64,000 nt of DNA, taken from the NCBI GenBank assembly GCA_033675265.1, contig JAUJYZ010001087.1, positions 372,001-436,000 on the forward strand. Direction: 5' to 3'. This DNA is from Actinostola sp. cb2023 (taxonomy: Eukaryota; Cnidaria; Anthozoa; Actiniaria; Actinostolidae). The translations under genes and the position numbers were made by a program. Of this stretch, positions 36,560 to 47,527 are shown piece after piece. The notes beneath the pieces are model-generated. The model was not told where the DNA came from, searched no databases, and saw only the letters and a program-made list of their open reading frames with translations. Position 1 is the first letter of the stretch. Every line of letters starts with the position of its first letter.

Positions 36560-36941
36560 GACGCGCTGCGAATTCGAGGACTAACAAACGTCGAAACCAG
36601 CTACACGGCGTCGTAGATGGGAATGACACAAAAGACAGGGTGTGCGGTAATATATGCACGCAAGGCATGATGGGATATCTATTGTTATGCAAATACTCGC
36701 TATTATTATGAGTACTTAGAATAGTGTCAAAATTTAAGACTTTCTTTGGCGTATTTTCTGTATTCACGCGACACATGTACAAACGTGGGAAAATGAAAAA
36801 TATACATATCACCTAGCAATTTGATTGGTTGATAGAAAACAATGTGGAAAGGAATGTTGTTCGAGTCTTAGCAGACGTTAGTGAAGGAATGACGGGAACC
36901 GGAAGGTCCGGAAGCGCTACACGACGTCTGCAAAGGAGGCT

Positions 36942-37092
36942 AAGCGTGGCTGGCTCGGTGAAACAATCGAACTTTGCAATGTAGTTTTTACTGTCATCTG
37001 CCATAATTACGGATTAATTCCTACGCAGAATTGTCGAGGGCACGTGTCCGTTGACCGTGTCGCAAGTGTAATATCGCCTCTAAGCATTTAAA
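36942..37092 (-). pseudogene. Gypsy-1 gag N-terminus and LTR edge
   Basis: ATG at 37004 starts MADDSKNYIAKFDCFTEPAT, which has the look of a Gypsy gag beginning and stops where the 28481-36941 element begins. Upstream, 37069-37092 (tgtaatatcgcctctaagca on plus) matches the inner end of the 3' LTR at 24798, so this should be the 3' edge of the 5' LTR. The rest of that LTR is replaced by another repeat. It shows that the 24.8-28.5 kb and 36.9-37.1 kb pieces once formed one element. Confidence 0.65.
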
Positions 37093-37370
37093 CACAAAGA
37101 CGCACTATAAAAGGGGAGCTACCTAGGGTAAGTTCGTTGGATCTGTCAATCAAATCTATCGAGACGTGACAGAGAGAGGATCTCAAGAACTGCAAGCTCT
37201 ATAAATCAATCAAATGGACAAGAAATTCTGTGGAAATAAGTACTAAAAACGCACATGGATAATTTTTGTTGTACAATTCACTATCACTTTTCACTTTGGT
37301 AAAAATTATGATACTTTGAACTGGAATCGTTAGCCGTTTTGAAGTCGCACGGTTCAGCTCTAGCCAGTAT
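37093..37370 (+). repeat. Partial repeat sharing gcactataaaaggggag with 51269
   Basis: This stretch and 51269-51530 are about 90 percent alike by eye, including gtaagttcgttggatctgtc-like sequence and cgcacatggataatttttgt. The tataaaagg box near 37107 could be a promoter. No right end is found here. Confidence 0.7.
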
Positions 37371-37504
37371 TATTATGAATGAATGAAAAAGGTGCGCGAG
37401 GAATAGAAAATGAAATAGTAACGTACGAATTGAAAATAATAAATAGAAACAGAAGTAATCTGATAGAAAGGTAGCCAAAAAAACGAAACCAGTGCGCGAT
37501 TAAC

Positions 37505-37805
37505 TATAAAAATAGAAATGAAATATATGAATGAGTAAACGAATGAATGAATAAATGAATGAACGAATGAATGAAGGTATGAAGGAATGAATGAAGGAAT
37601 GAATGAACGAATGGATGAACGATTAAATGAATGATAGAATAAATGAATAAATGAATGAACGAATGGATGAACGAATGAATGAATGAACGAATGGATGGTT
37701 GAACGAATGAATGAATGAATGAACGAATGGATGAACGAATGAATGAATGAATGAATGAACGAATGAATAAATGAATGAACGAATGGATGAACCGGCGAAT
37801 GAATG
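37505..37805. repeat. (gaat/gaac)n microsatellite
   Basis: About 300 bases of tetranucleotide repeats with higher-order gaacgaatggat words. Confidence 0.95.
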
Positions 37806-39233
37806 AATGAATAAATTAACTAATCATATCAAACTTATGTTATACAAAAGGTCATTGTTTCACATATGCAGATGAGGCGAGTCTTGTTTATGCGAAAAAC
37901 AGCATGATTTTGATACATTTTTGCTTTTTACTGCATTGTTAAAATACAAATAAAAAACCTACCAACGGAATATCAAAGACGAATATGTAAGGAATGAATA
38001 AGCTGGCAATTCAAGCACAAATAAAGAGGTTTGAAGGTGGCATTTTCCGTTTCTTCAAAGTCAATCGAACTGAAATCTCTGAAGAGATATAGGAGAGCGT
38101 GACATACGCTGCACACAAAATCCCTCTGAATTCTTTGGGAATTGTGTCAATCAAAAACCTACCGCCGGATTCTAATGCTCTGTAATTGTACGCGCATTTT
38201 GATATAAAATACATGTATATTAAACTTAATTAAGCGGTGGCAAAATGAAATCTAAAACTCTTTGTTTGGCCGTGAACATCATATTGGTGCTCTGTATCTC
38301 GGTCTGTATGTAGAAGCTACATAGGCCGGCGAATTCGCAAATAAATTATGGCTCGGAAAGGACGTTTTTTGAAGGCAATTTCCAATATTTACACGCACGA
38401 GATCAATAAGCTAGTTCGAATTTGTGATATATTTTCCCGTTGAGGAAACATATGCAGCTTTTCCATCCTCTCTTATATTTTAGCTACCTGATTTACACAT
38501 TGTCAAAGGAAAAATATGAATTCAGAAATGATAAACCAGTCACGTACGAATCTGCTTTATTTAGCGGTCATAGTGAACAAATTGCTGGATCAATCGGGCC
38601 TCACGTGCATTAGTAAACAAAGCATTAACAAAAAACGTTGTCCGCGTGATACTGGATCCCAACAGGAGCAAATGTTCAATGATGCAGGACATAAGTTTGA
38701 TATGATAAATGCTATGAATTTTGAATTCGTCGTGTCAACTGTTGTTTTCTAACGCTTCTTCTCGCCGAAGAGCACCGATGGATTCTCGAGCATGCTTCTG
38801 AGAGTGAAGGAAGATTTGAATTATTTCTCGAACTTGAAGCCATGTTTATAACGCTTTGAATCGTTGAATGAGTTTGGATTTCGAAATTAAAAACAATTTT
38901 TATGCAAATATTGGTAAATATGTAGCAACACGACAGTGGAAGAAACAAGCGGGAAAATTTACAACATTTTGATTGGCTAATACAAACTATGAAATACCGC
39001 TCTGTATTTCATAGAAAAATCTATGAAATACCGCTCTGTATTTCATAGAAATGGTGAGCTCTGATTGGCTGAGATGTAATATGTATAGGATAATGTACTA
39101 TATTATACTAAAAACAATATCTAATATAATCTATTATACACTGTTTAATCAAAATATAAAAAATAAATCCACACAGGCGTTATATATTCTGTGAACAGAC
39201 CGACACAACCATAGGATTAGATATTAGGACTTT
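37806..39233. other. No recognisable gene; tandem palindromes near 39 kb
   Basis: Short ORFs only. At 38988-39050 the palindrome ctatgaaataccgctctgta/tttcatag occurs twice in tandem. Confidence 0.5.
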
Positions 39234-39571
39234 TCGCATCGACGACGGGGACGTGAGGACGACGGCAGAGAAACAATAACGCTAATTACAAAATTCAATA
39301 ACTTCTTGTTCTTACTCCGTATGTTCTGTGCTAAACTACAACGTGAATTGCCTTGCCCTATGTTTGACGATGCAAAGAGAACGAGAACGTCAGTTCGAAA
39401 TTTGTGCGGATAGTTGTTTTTAGTCAACCAGACCACAAAAAGACGATGTCATTCATCAAAGAGGTCGCAAATTTAGTGCAAAACAGGTAAAAAGAAACAA
39501 GTATGAAAACATTAGACAACAAAACACTTTATTCGAACTTCGTCGTCCTCACATCCCCGTCCTCGATGCTT
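39234..39571. mobile_element. MITE with cgtcgtcctcac ends
   Basis: Inverted ends gacggggacgtgaggacgacg and cgtcgtcctcacatccccgtc. The interior has a 70-codon minus ORF of no known family. Confidence 0.65.
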
Positions 39572-39651
39572 AAAGTGTAAACGGACCGATATAGTTTAGT
39601 AGCTTTAGAGGGCCACTTAAAGCATATGCTATTTGTTTGTCACCCTCTTAT

Positions 39652-40016
<365 letters not shown>

Positions 40017-40332
40017 TCAGGTCAACATATTATATTTTCTGTTGTAGAAATAAGGACTGGCTTAATCCCGAATTAATGAAGTTTTAAATGTTTTATTGAT
40101 ATATATAAATATACTTATGTTACCATTTTCTTTTTGTTAATTATATTTTCGAGTTCAAGTAGTCAATTGTAAATTACCTACATGTAGTGAGATTTGCAAT
40201 TGTTTGTGTAAAAAATACATGAAATAAAGTTTCCATTATTATTATTATTATTATACAAGCATAGTGTTCTAAACCTCATTAATAATTCATGAGCGATTGA
40301 CCCAACCATGTATACCCCAATACAGAAACTGA

Positions 40333-40412
40333 TGAATAAAACATCAGTGCCTGTATCACTGATACAGCACTAATGTTTTATTAATCAGTTCTATATCAGT
40401 GATATAGAACTG
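40333..40412. repeat. Two adjacent hairpins
   Basis: aataaaacat(c)agtgc / gcac(t)aatgttttatt, then cagttctatatcagtgatatagaactg, a near-perfect 27-base palindrome whose centre (tcagtga) also occurs in the first loop. Close to the 3' end of the LINE. Confidence 0.7.
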
Positions 40413-40889
40413 ACACAGGTCATGCAAAGGTCTCATTTTTTTATATAAAATCTTTATTAAGATTAAAATGAATGGGCCCAGATTACAATCTCTTTTCATC
40501 TTAATTACTCTAAATTCTACATACCGATTTCTACTTATTACAATCTTGCTACTTATGACATTCTAATTCTCAATTACTTCTTATACGACAAATCTACTAC
40601 TTCTATTTTTTGATAACCAACCTCCACCATTTATTACGAAAAAGTATCTCAATTCATTAGTATTATCGATATACCTAAAATACTATTTTTCTTTTACTTG
40701 CCGACCTCCTCCACTTATTCCTATGTTGTTACTTATTCCTTTTTAATACTAAATTACTTCTTAGAAGTCAATCCTTCTATAATTACTGTAAAGATTGCTC
40801 CTTCACCCCCCATAACTTTTTAAAATCCCTTTCACTCAGACGAGACGACTCAACACTTAGACGAAAAACAATGTCCTTCTTACACTTTC

Positions 40890-41423
40890 TCACAATATCA
40901 ATATACGGACATACATTGTTACGGAACGTTGCACTGTTACGGAAAAACAAAATTGTACGTGTGACATGGTCTCCTGCAACCTGCAACAATGTTTTTCGCG
41001 AGACGAGTTGCACGAGAAAATGCTACGTGTAACAGCGCCTTTAGACAGAGACACCGCACACGGTTTAGAATTATCACGCAGAAACATCCAATCATCACGT
41101 AACGTAGATAAACGAACACCCAGAAAATAACGTAAGTAACACCACATCTTATCAGACAATCTATTCAATGATCCAACTACATTCGCAATATGCAACGCAC
41201 GAACACGAACGCCAAAATCCACCATTCCCAGGCCTCCAGACAGCCACGGTAACAGACACGTTTCTCTCTTAATTAGCTCGACTTTCCCATTCCACACAAA
41301 ACTCCACACCAATGAATTCACTTTAGACACAACCCACCTCGGCACAATTAACATTCTTGCAACATAATCGAACTTTGACAACCCCAACACTTTAACAATC
41401 AACACCTTACCTCTCAACGACAA
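40890..41423 (-). pseudogene. LINE C-terminal region with a small insertion
   Basis: MSLRGKVLIVKVLGLSKFDY and WSFVWNGKVELIKRETCLLP are typical of the post-RT region in Tx1/L1-like LINEs. About 100 bases at 40918-41035 (gttac... ends, gttgcaggttgcaggag inside) look inserted, shifting the reading. Confidence 0.75.
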
Positions 41424-41443
41424 ACCCCTACCCTTCCACCTAT

Positions 41444-42731
41444 CTAAACCTTCTTTAACTTTTCACATTTCGCTACCCAATTCTCATCCTCTACATTATC
41501 TCCAAACCACACCCCTAACACCTTCATCCTAACTACCCACTTCAAACCATACGGTTTGTCCTGTCTACCTTTCCATGACCTAATCCACATTGCCTCAGAT
41601 TTTCCTCTATTTAATCTCGCCCCAGTCCCTCGTCCAAAAAACTCCACCACCTCTAAGTACTTACAGACAGATACAACGTCACACAAAACCGCAGTTGTGT
41701 CGTCAGCATACTGTGATATATTAGTATGCTGACCACCCGACCCTGGCACGAGAAAACCCACACATACCCTTTTCCGCACGAACACTACACGCTAGCACCT
41801 CTGTCATCAATACATACAACATAGGAGACAACGAACAACCTTGCCTAATCCCTTTCTCCAACACTATGCTTTCTGTCAACTCACCATTGCAAATTACTTT
41901 GGCCGTCGCTCCCACATATAATACACTCATCCACTTTCTAAAATCCTCCCCAAAACCAAACCTCCCTAGAGCCCTATTCAAAAAGGCCCTATCCACCCTA
42001 TCAAACGCCTTCTCCTGGTCTAATGTCAAAATGACCCCTCCCTCTCCTGTATTATCTATATGGTCAAGTACATCTCGCATTATATTTAAATTATCAAAAA
42101 TAGACCTCCCCATCACCCCACATGACTGATCTTCACACACAATCTCTGACATCACACTTCTCAATCGACCACTCAGTGCCTTGGAGACAATCTTATAATC
42201 CAGATTAAGAAGAGAGATCGGCCTCCAATTCTTGAGTTCCTTCCGATCTCCCTTCTTAAAAGCTAACCTCACCACACTACGCACAGACTCTTCAGGAAAT
42301 CTCTCCGCTTCAAAACACTCATTTGCCAGCTTACACACTACTGGTAGTAATACTTCACTAAAACACTTGTAAAATTCCAAAGATAATCCATCATCCCCCG
42401 GAGTCTTACCATTCGCCATACCCTTCATGGCATATTCTAATTCTTCCACCCCTAACAAACCCTCACAATTCTTACACGACTCATCAGATAACACAGAAGA
42501 CAATCTACTTAACCAAACATCTTGTACATCTACATCTACATCTTCCAACTTAAATAAATCCCTGTAGAACAATTCAATCACTTTTCTTTTCTCTCCCTCT
42601 TCATTCCTTTCCGTTCCATTCCCATCCTTCAAAGTGTCAATAAAATTACCCTGTCCATGTCCCCCACACAAATTGAAGAAAAACCGAGTAGGCCTCTCCC
42701 CCTCTTCAATCCATTTCGCACGACTCCTCAC
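41444..42731 (-). pseudogene. LINE reverse transcriptase
   Basis: Frame 41721-42731 starts in the linker (MRSRAKWIEEGERPTRFFFN) and contains NWRPISLLNLDYKIVSKAL, LDQEKAFDRVD (motif A aspartate) and GIRQGCSLSPMLYVL. A second frame, 41444-41785, carries the YADDT catalytic box (SQYADDTTAVL) and LGVWFG. The frames overlap near 41.74 kb, so one frameshift separates motif B from the YADD box. The enzyme would prime reverse transcription at a nicked chromosomal target; this copy cannot. Confidence 0.9.
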
Positions 42732-43115
42732 TCTCTCTCTCCACTAACGCTTTTAACTCACCGTTCAAAACACTAATTCGCCCACCCACGTCTTCCCCTA
42801 GAGCTAGCGTACGCTTCAACCTAATTATTTCTTTTGTAAGCGTATCACGCATTCTTCTTCTTTTATATAATAACAAATTTTTTGACCCCCTTTTTGAATC
42901 TAACCCCAAAAACACCCACTCTCTCATCTCTATATCGTCTCAAAAACTCATTTATCCATTTTCTCAGACTATTCACAAAAGTACTATCCTTCAACAATTC
43001 ATTTTTACATTTCCACAAACCCTTGTTTTTACAACCCACATGCACTACGATTTAACGACAACACAACACCATCATGATCTGACAATACTAGTACCTCTAC
43101 AAAACAACAGTCACA
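42706..43115 (-). pseudogene. LINE endonuclease end and linker
   Basis: The minus frame includes VLSDHDGVV (the SDH motif that closes apurinic endonuclease domains, near 43070-43095), then a basic linker (KNELLKDSTFVNSLRKWINE, RRRMRDTLTKEIIRLKRTLA). It then shifts frame before the RT ORF. Confidence 0.8.
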
Positions 43116-43435
43116 ACATGTTGACTTGCACATGGTTTCACTTTGCTTTAATAAACACGTCGTACTTTCAATGATAATGACTATACTTTGACGTAACTGA
43201 CGATTACTGACGCTGGATTACTGACGATATACTGACGGTTTAAAAGTTTTGGTGCAGGAACTCACTTGAAGTGAACTAACTTATACAATTTGCATACGAC
43301 GCTGACTTAAACTAAAAACTTATTCCTAAGAGACTGATATTAAATAATTGTGCGAAAAAAGGATAACTAATGAAGCGACATAATGAACTGCTAGACAAAA
43401 GGCAAAAATAACAATACATACAAAAACAAAGCTAT

Positions 43436-43585
43436 TCTGATCCAACACAACATTCAACAAATCCTTCTATATATAAAATCTATCCAACCTCGAAACTACT
43501 CCCTGGCCTGACCACGTAAACGAGACAGTACGCCCAGAAACCCAAGCATCACACAAATTAGAATCACTCAAAAACTTCTTCAATT
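43436..43585 (-). pseudogene. LINE endonuclease, middle piece
   Basis: The minus frame shows SDSNLCDAWVSG, TVSFTW and SRLDRFYI, a usual endonuclease signature order (DxW, FTW, SRLDR). It is separated from the upstream EN piece by the inserted CR1-like tail and from the SDH motif by about 320 bases of unidentified sequence. Confidence 0.8.
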
Positions 43586-43992
43586 CCTCACCATACGATA
43601 CCAGAGGCTCGCAATCTAAATTACAATTGCCTCTCCCAAAAACAAACTACGGGAAAAGACGCTTCGGCTATAGAGAAGCATTTATCTGGAATAAATTACC
43701 GGAAGATTTGCGAAACTTCAAATCTATCCAAACTTTTAAATCAAAACTAAACCAGTTACCCTCTTCCTTCTTTGATGACAAATTAGTTTAGTTTTACCAT
43801 ACATATTATCTTTTAATTTATTTATAATATTATATACATGTAAATTGTAAATCATTACGATAGATATTCCATCATATTGTATTTTATATATATTATATAT
43901 ATATACAAGCACAGCTTTTATGTAAACCAGTTTGTACTGATAGAACCACCGTGTAGAAATAAAATGTATCTATCTATCTATCTATCTATCTA
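43586..43992 (+). mobile_element. 5'-truncated CR1/L2-like LINE tail inserted in the Tx1-like LINE
   Basis: On the plus strand an ORF end reads TNYGKRRFGYREAFIWNKLP then DLRNFKSIQTFK, a classic C-terminus of CR1/L2/Rex-type reverse transcriptase proteins, with a stop near 43790. An AT-rich 3' UTR follows, with aataaaatg and a terminal (tatc)n run. It is opposite in orientation to the host LINE and splits its endonuclease. Confidence 0.8.
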
Positions 43993-44262
43993 CCTCCAGC
44001 CTTATTTGTCCCAGTTCTCGCCGTCGTATCTCTGTTATACAACACACAATTGAAGTCACCACCCATTACACAATACGAATTCGGAATAACATAATTATAC
44101 AGCTCTTGAAAAAATATCTTACGATCACGAACATCCACCGGCGCATAAACACACACAAACGAATAACGTACATTACCCCATTTAACTAAAAGGAATTAGC
44201 ACCCTCCCCTCAGTATCCCTACGAACATCCAGCACATTTAAACTTACACGATCGCTCATTAT
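43993..44262 (-). pseudogene. LINE endonuclease, N-terminal piece
   Basis: The minus frame has RYSFVCVYAPVDVRDRK followed by VMGGDFNCVL, the YAP and GDFN motifs of apurinic endonucleases, with an in-frame stop near 44195. The 5' boundary near 44265 meets a palindromic tatgagggacattta repeat. Confidence 0.8.
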
Positions 44263-44765
44263 ATTCATGAGGGACATTTAGACTAAATATCCCTCATTAC
44301 TATGCATGAGGATGCAAGTCAGTCCCTCATATACACCAGGTGTACACACAATCATTGGGACCCAAGAGCAAACCGAATAGTACTTAATCGCTCCTCTACT
44401 ATATGATGACTCGAGCATTCAAGACATGTGGGATGTGTGAAGCTCAAAATACAGTGGCAGTTTGATATCCACAACATCGTTAACGCATGCGCAATAGAAG
44501 GAAATGCACAAAAGTCAAATTCAAATGATATTTTATTAGACCTATTTACTCGGGCCCTTCCGAAGGAAGCTCGAGTTATAAAATGGGCTTTCTTGTATAT
44601 TTTTCTTCTTCTTATTCTTGGTAGTACACAGAATGAGGAGTATGTGATCGTATCGGTCAGGAATGTCTGTTTCAGGGTTTCGATTGGCTGAAAACGTGGG
44701 CGATGATATCCAAACGCCTAATGAAGTAATTCTATGCTCAAAGGGTCAAATAGTTTCCGACTAAA

Positions 44766-45338
44766 GTTTATTTTATTCCAAATTTGAAAAATTCAGTCCG
44801 ACAATAAATGAAACACATTCAGTTTCTGAGAGCCGTCACGCCGTGGTTTCAAAAACCCGTTTAAAAGGTATCCGACAATAAAATGAAACACATTTCTGAG
44901 AAGTATAATGATTGAAGTTTATTTTATTCCACGTTTGAAACATTCAGAAGGAAAAGGAATCGTAAAAATCGTACTTCAAAACTTCATCAAAGCAAATAGG
45001 CCGTCGTCAACGCCACGGACTATAAGCAAGTTCAATGTACGAAATTTGGGGTTAACTCCGAGTCGAACGTATTAAACACTTTTATGTATCCAACTTGAAG
45101 GAAAGAAACGCTCCTCTCACATATGTCACACACGCTGTAATTAAATGAAACGACATCTTTCAGAGTGGGCCCACACGAATCGGCGTATGCTTTTGTATGT
45201 GAAATGATCATGAGCGTGTTTAAAGCCCGTGTTTTATTTTCAGTAACTCATGATGGATGTTTATTTTATTCCACGTTTGAAAAATTCAGAAGGAAAAGGA
45301 ATCGTAAAAATCGTACTTCAAAACTACATCAAAGCAAA
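44766..45338. repeat. Three diverged copies of a ttccacgtttgaaa repeat
   Basis: gtttattttattccacgttt with caaaacttcatcaaagcaaa occurs near 44918-44998 and 45258-45338, with a shorter copy near 44766. No coding. Confidence 0.7.
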
Positions 45339-45587
45339 GGCGAGCAAGGTCAATTGTTTTGAAAATAAACAGTGTTTGCATGATAAAATGTAGGTTTCTC
45401 CGTGTTCTTTTCAGTACGATTACAGTTGTGTGATCCTTGTCTGAGTCATACATCTATTACGCGACCTAATTTTAGAACCGCCGCGTAGCGCTATTTAAAA
45501 CAGAATTTCCACGCTCACAGGTCAGTAAACGGCAAAAATACAATCGAAATCAAAACGTCCTTAGATTTTAGGGATCTATTACAGAAG

Positions 45588-46198
45588 AAGACGCTCAATG
45601 AGCGTAGTCGGGCATTATGACAATGACAGTTGACGAGGGAGACTATTTGTGTCGGTGAGCATCGATAAAGATCTCCGACTCGTCGAGGTACGCTGTGGTA
45701 CGTCTTTAAACGTACTTGAGGTCACTTGAGGTCACATCTTAAATCTAACAGAAGCAGCTTTTGATTTTTTAATCGATAATTCCTTTCTGATTTCGAGATA
45801 AATCGAACAAGATCTTTCAATGTATAGGCAGAGACAGCAGATTGGTCGAGCTTTGCAATTGTCACATCATACCGTAGTCTGAATCAACTGGATGTTTAAA
45901 AGATACGAAGTTCAGGAAGAATTATTTTAAAAGTCCTTTCATTTGACCGACTTTCCTCTGCGATAACGAAGAAACCAAAGACGTTATCAGAACCGTCTGA
46001 CCATGAATATGAACCTCAACTGGACGTTCCAAGTACGTGCTACGGAAGTACGATTCGGAGATTTTTATCTATGCTCACCGACACATATATACATAGTCTC
46101 CCTCGTCACGCAACTGTCAGTCATTGTCAGGTCCCTCCTCACGCAACTGACATTGTCCTTGTCATAATGCCCGAGTGTACGCTCATTGAGCGTCTTGT
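45588..46198. mobile_element. MITE with TIR gacgctcaatgagcgta
   Basis: Inverted ends gacgctcaatgagcgtagtc and gggcattatgacaatgacag with complement at 46068-46198. The right arm has an extra tandem copy of a cgcaactgacattgtc segment. The TIR begins with a near-palindrome (cgctcaatgagcg). Confidence 0.75.
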
Positions 46199-46280
46199 TC
46201 TGTTATTTGTTCGCACAATGAAATATTATATTAGTTGGTACTTTCCTCTTTTTCTGTATATTTATCTATTGATTTACTTA

Positions 46281-46622
46281 TTAATATTGTTGTTCTCTTA
46301 TTAGACGATTCAAACCACAAAATAGGCTGTACAGAACTTCGTGGCGATACTGACTGCCGGCTTTCTTTCTTACTTCCATAGCAAATTTCGACAACCAGTA
46401 GTTATTAATTTCTTCAACAGTTATCTCTGTTATCGGTGGCACAGATGGAAACTCTTTATTTTCAGGTTCAAAGTCTCTGAATTTGTTCTGTCTAGCTTGT
46501 GCCCATTCTTTATAGGCGTTGTTACTCCAAGCAGTGTGCTTTTTAGTGTCTTGAGGAACCATATTCTCCCTTACTTGCTCCACTTCGTCATCTCTCACAA
46601 AAGTAAACCGACCTTCCGCCAT
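46281..46622 (-). CDS. DUF3504/ZMYM-like N-terminal domain exon or fragment
   Basis: A 113-codon ORF from an ATG in good context (gaaatggcgg). It contains WSNNAYKEWAQARQNKF, ITVEEINNYWLSKFAMEVRK, and KAGSQYRHEVLYSLFCGLNR. This arrangement (a tryptophan-rich helix, NYWL..F..EVRK, Y....LYSL.CGL.R) is what precedes the catalytic-like domain in DUF3504 proteins related to ZMYM and Crypton-derived genes. It stops after LIREQQY, where the family would continue for some 200 residues, and I see no continuation nearby. It may be a 5' exon, a truncated copy, or part of a Crypton-type element. DNA-binding role is family knowledge, not shown here. Confidence 0.7.
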   Translation of the reverse strand: MAEGRFTFVRDDEVEQVRENMVPQDTKKHTAWSNNAYKEWAQARQNKFRDFEPENKEFPSVPPITEITVEEINNYWLSKFAMEVRKKAGSQYRHEVLYSLFCGLNRLIREQQY

Positions 46623-46817
46623 TTCTGATCTGTTTACCTTCAGGTACTCCTTACTATAACTAATTTATACTCTTTTATTGTGTAAATGAAACAAAGATGT
46701 GCAACATGAAGCATTCCCCAGAGTACAGTCTAATCAAGACTCTTTCACAAAACACTATAATATATTCTCCTTTGCGCCGTTAACTCAAGCCTGTATTTTT
46801 GTCCATTTCCTCGGTGA

Positions 46818-46990
46818 TCATGGTATTACAAACTAATACCATGGCTTCTTCGGGATATTAGTGATTAAATGTCCCTCAGCCTCGGGAAGTTTAGTAAAAG
46901 TCCCTCGCCCGGCGGCTCGGGACTTCCACTAAACTTCCCTCGGCTTCGGGGACATTTAATCACTAATATCCCTCAGTGCCATGGTATTAC
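46818..46990. mobile_element. Palindromic MITE centred on ccggcggctcggg
   Basis: Arms taccatggcttcttcgggat... and ...ccctcagtgccatggta, with gtgattaaatgtccct and its complement. Almost fully self-complementary. Confidence 0.75.
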
Positions 46991-47207
46991 TTATAAATAA
47001 ACCTCCGAGTGTAAACACGGCATTAGTAGTATGACATATTTTACCTTACTAATTACTTGGAAAAAGACGACATTTTAATTTTAAAAGTCACTATCTCTGG
47101 CTCAGGACTGCATTAATTTCATCCATGTCCCTACGTAACTTTGCCTTTTGCTTTGCTATTGGTGAAGCTGGCCTCTTTGTTGTAGGTACGCCCATCTCAG
47201 TGTCCGT

Positions 47208-47527
47208 TTCATGCCCAGAAATGTAGGAAATATTCTTTGTGATTGTTCGTAGCCTGATTTTCAGACGGTCCGTGGTCATCCGCTCACATTGTTTTGTCAC
47301 GCTGCGATGTCTAGTTTATTTATATTTGTATGGATATATTTATGGTATCAAATAAACTATTGTCTTTGTCATTTAAAGATTCTCAGAGTTTGTGAAATCG
47401 TTTTTTACAAAGCCGAAAGCATCAGTGTTCTACCGAGTCACGCAATGAGCGACCAAACTATATTTACTTCAAATAGGCTATGTATCAGTTAGAAGCCCGA
47501 CTTCACGCTAGTAGAGCGTCTAGTTAA
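47208..47527 (+). repeat. Dispersed repeat family A, copy 4
   Basis: Aligns with copies 1 and 2 and shares the hairpin ending acgctagtagagcgtctagt. It carries about 47 extra bases before tcacgctgcgatgtc compared with copy 1. Confidence 0.75.

Larger units (their letters stand above)
29750..36725 (-). mobile_element. Ngaro-like tyrosine-recombinase retrotransposon with split direct repeats
   Basis: On the minus strand the order is A1 (36725-36590, 136 bp), gag-like, RT, RNase H and tyrosine recombinase ORFs, then B1 (30461-30392, 70 bp), A2 (30396-30261), spacer, and B2 (29819-29750). A2 matches A1, and B2 matches B1, almost perfectly, and A2 and B1 meet at a shared atagt. This A1-ORFs-B1-A2-B2 layout is the hallmark of Ngaro-type elements in the DIRS order, which integrate through a circular intermediate by recombinase rather than integrase, without target duplication. 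No methyltransferase is seen, which favours Ngaro over DIRS1. Two in-frame TGA codons (34916-34918 and 33122-33124) are the main defects. Confidence 0.92.
28481..36941. mobile_element. 8.46-kb TIR element interrupting Gypsy-1 gag, host of the Ngaro-like element
   Basis: About 90-100 bp at the two ends are inverted (agcctcctttgcagacgtcg at 28481; complement ending 36941, with agactcgaacaacattcc further in). The flanks resemble one another (gccac on each side on the minus strand), so a diverged 8-9 bp target duplication is possible. Without the Ngaro insertion the element would be about 1.5 kb. No transposase is recognised; the 78-codon minus ORF at 28830-29066 is basic but matches nothing I know. 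Confidence 0.65.
40437..44265 (-). mobile_element. Decayed Tx1/L1-like LINE
   Basis: A non-LTR retrotransposon on the minus strand with remnants of apurinic endonuclease (43.99-44.26, 43.44-43.59 and near 43.08 kb), reverse transcriptase (41.4-42.7 kb) and a C-terminal region (40.8-41.4 kb). It ends with aataaagattttat and a short A-run at 40437-40443. The RT sequence (LDQEKAFDRVDRAFLNRALG) resembles the Tx1-like group. Multiple frameshifts and two insertions break it. Confidence 0.88.
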
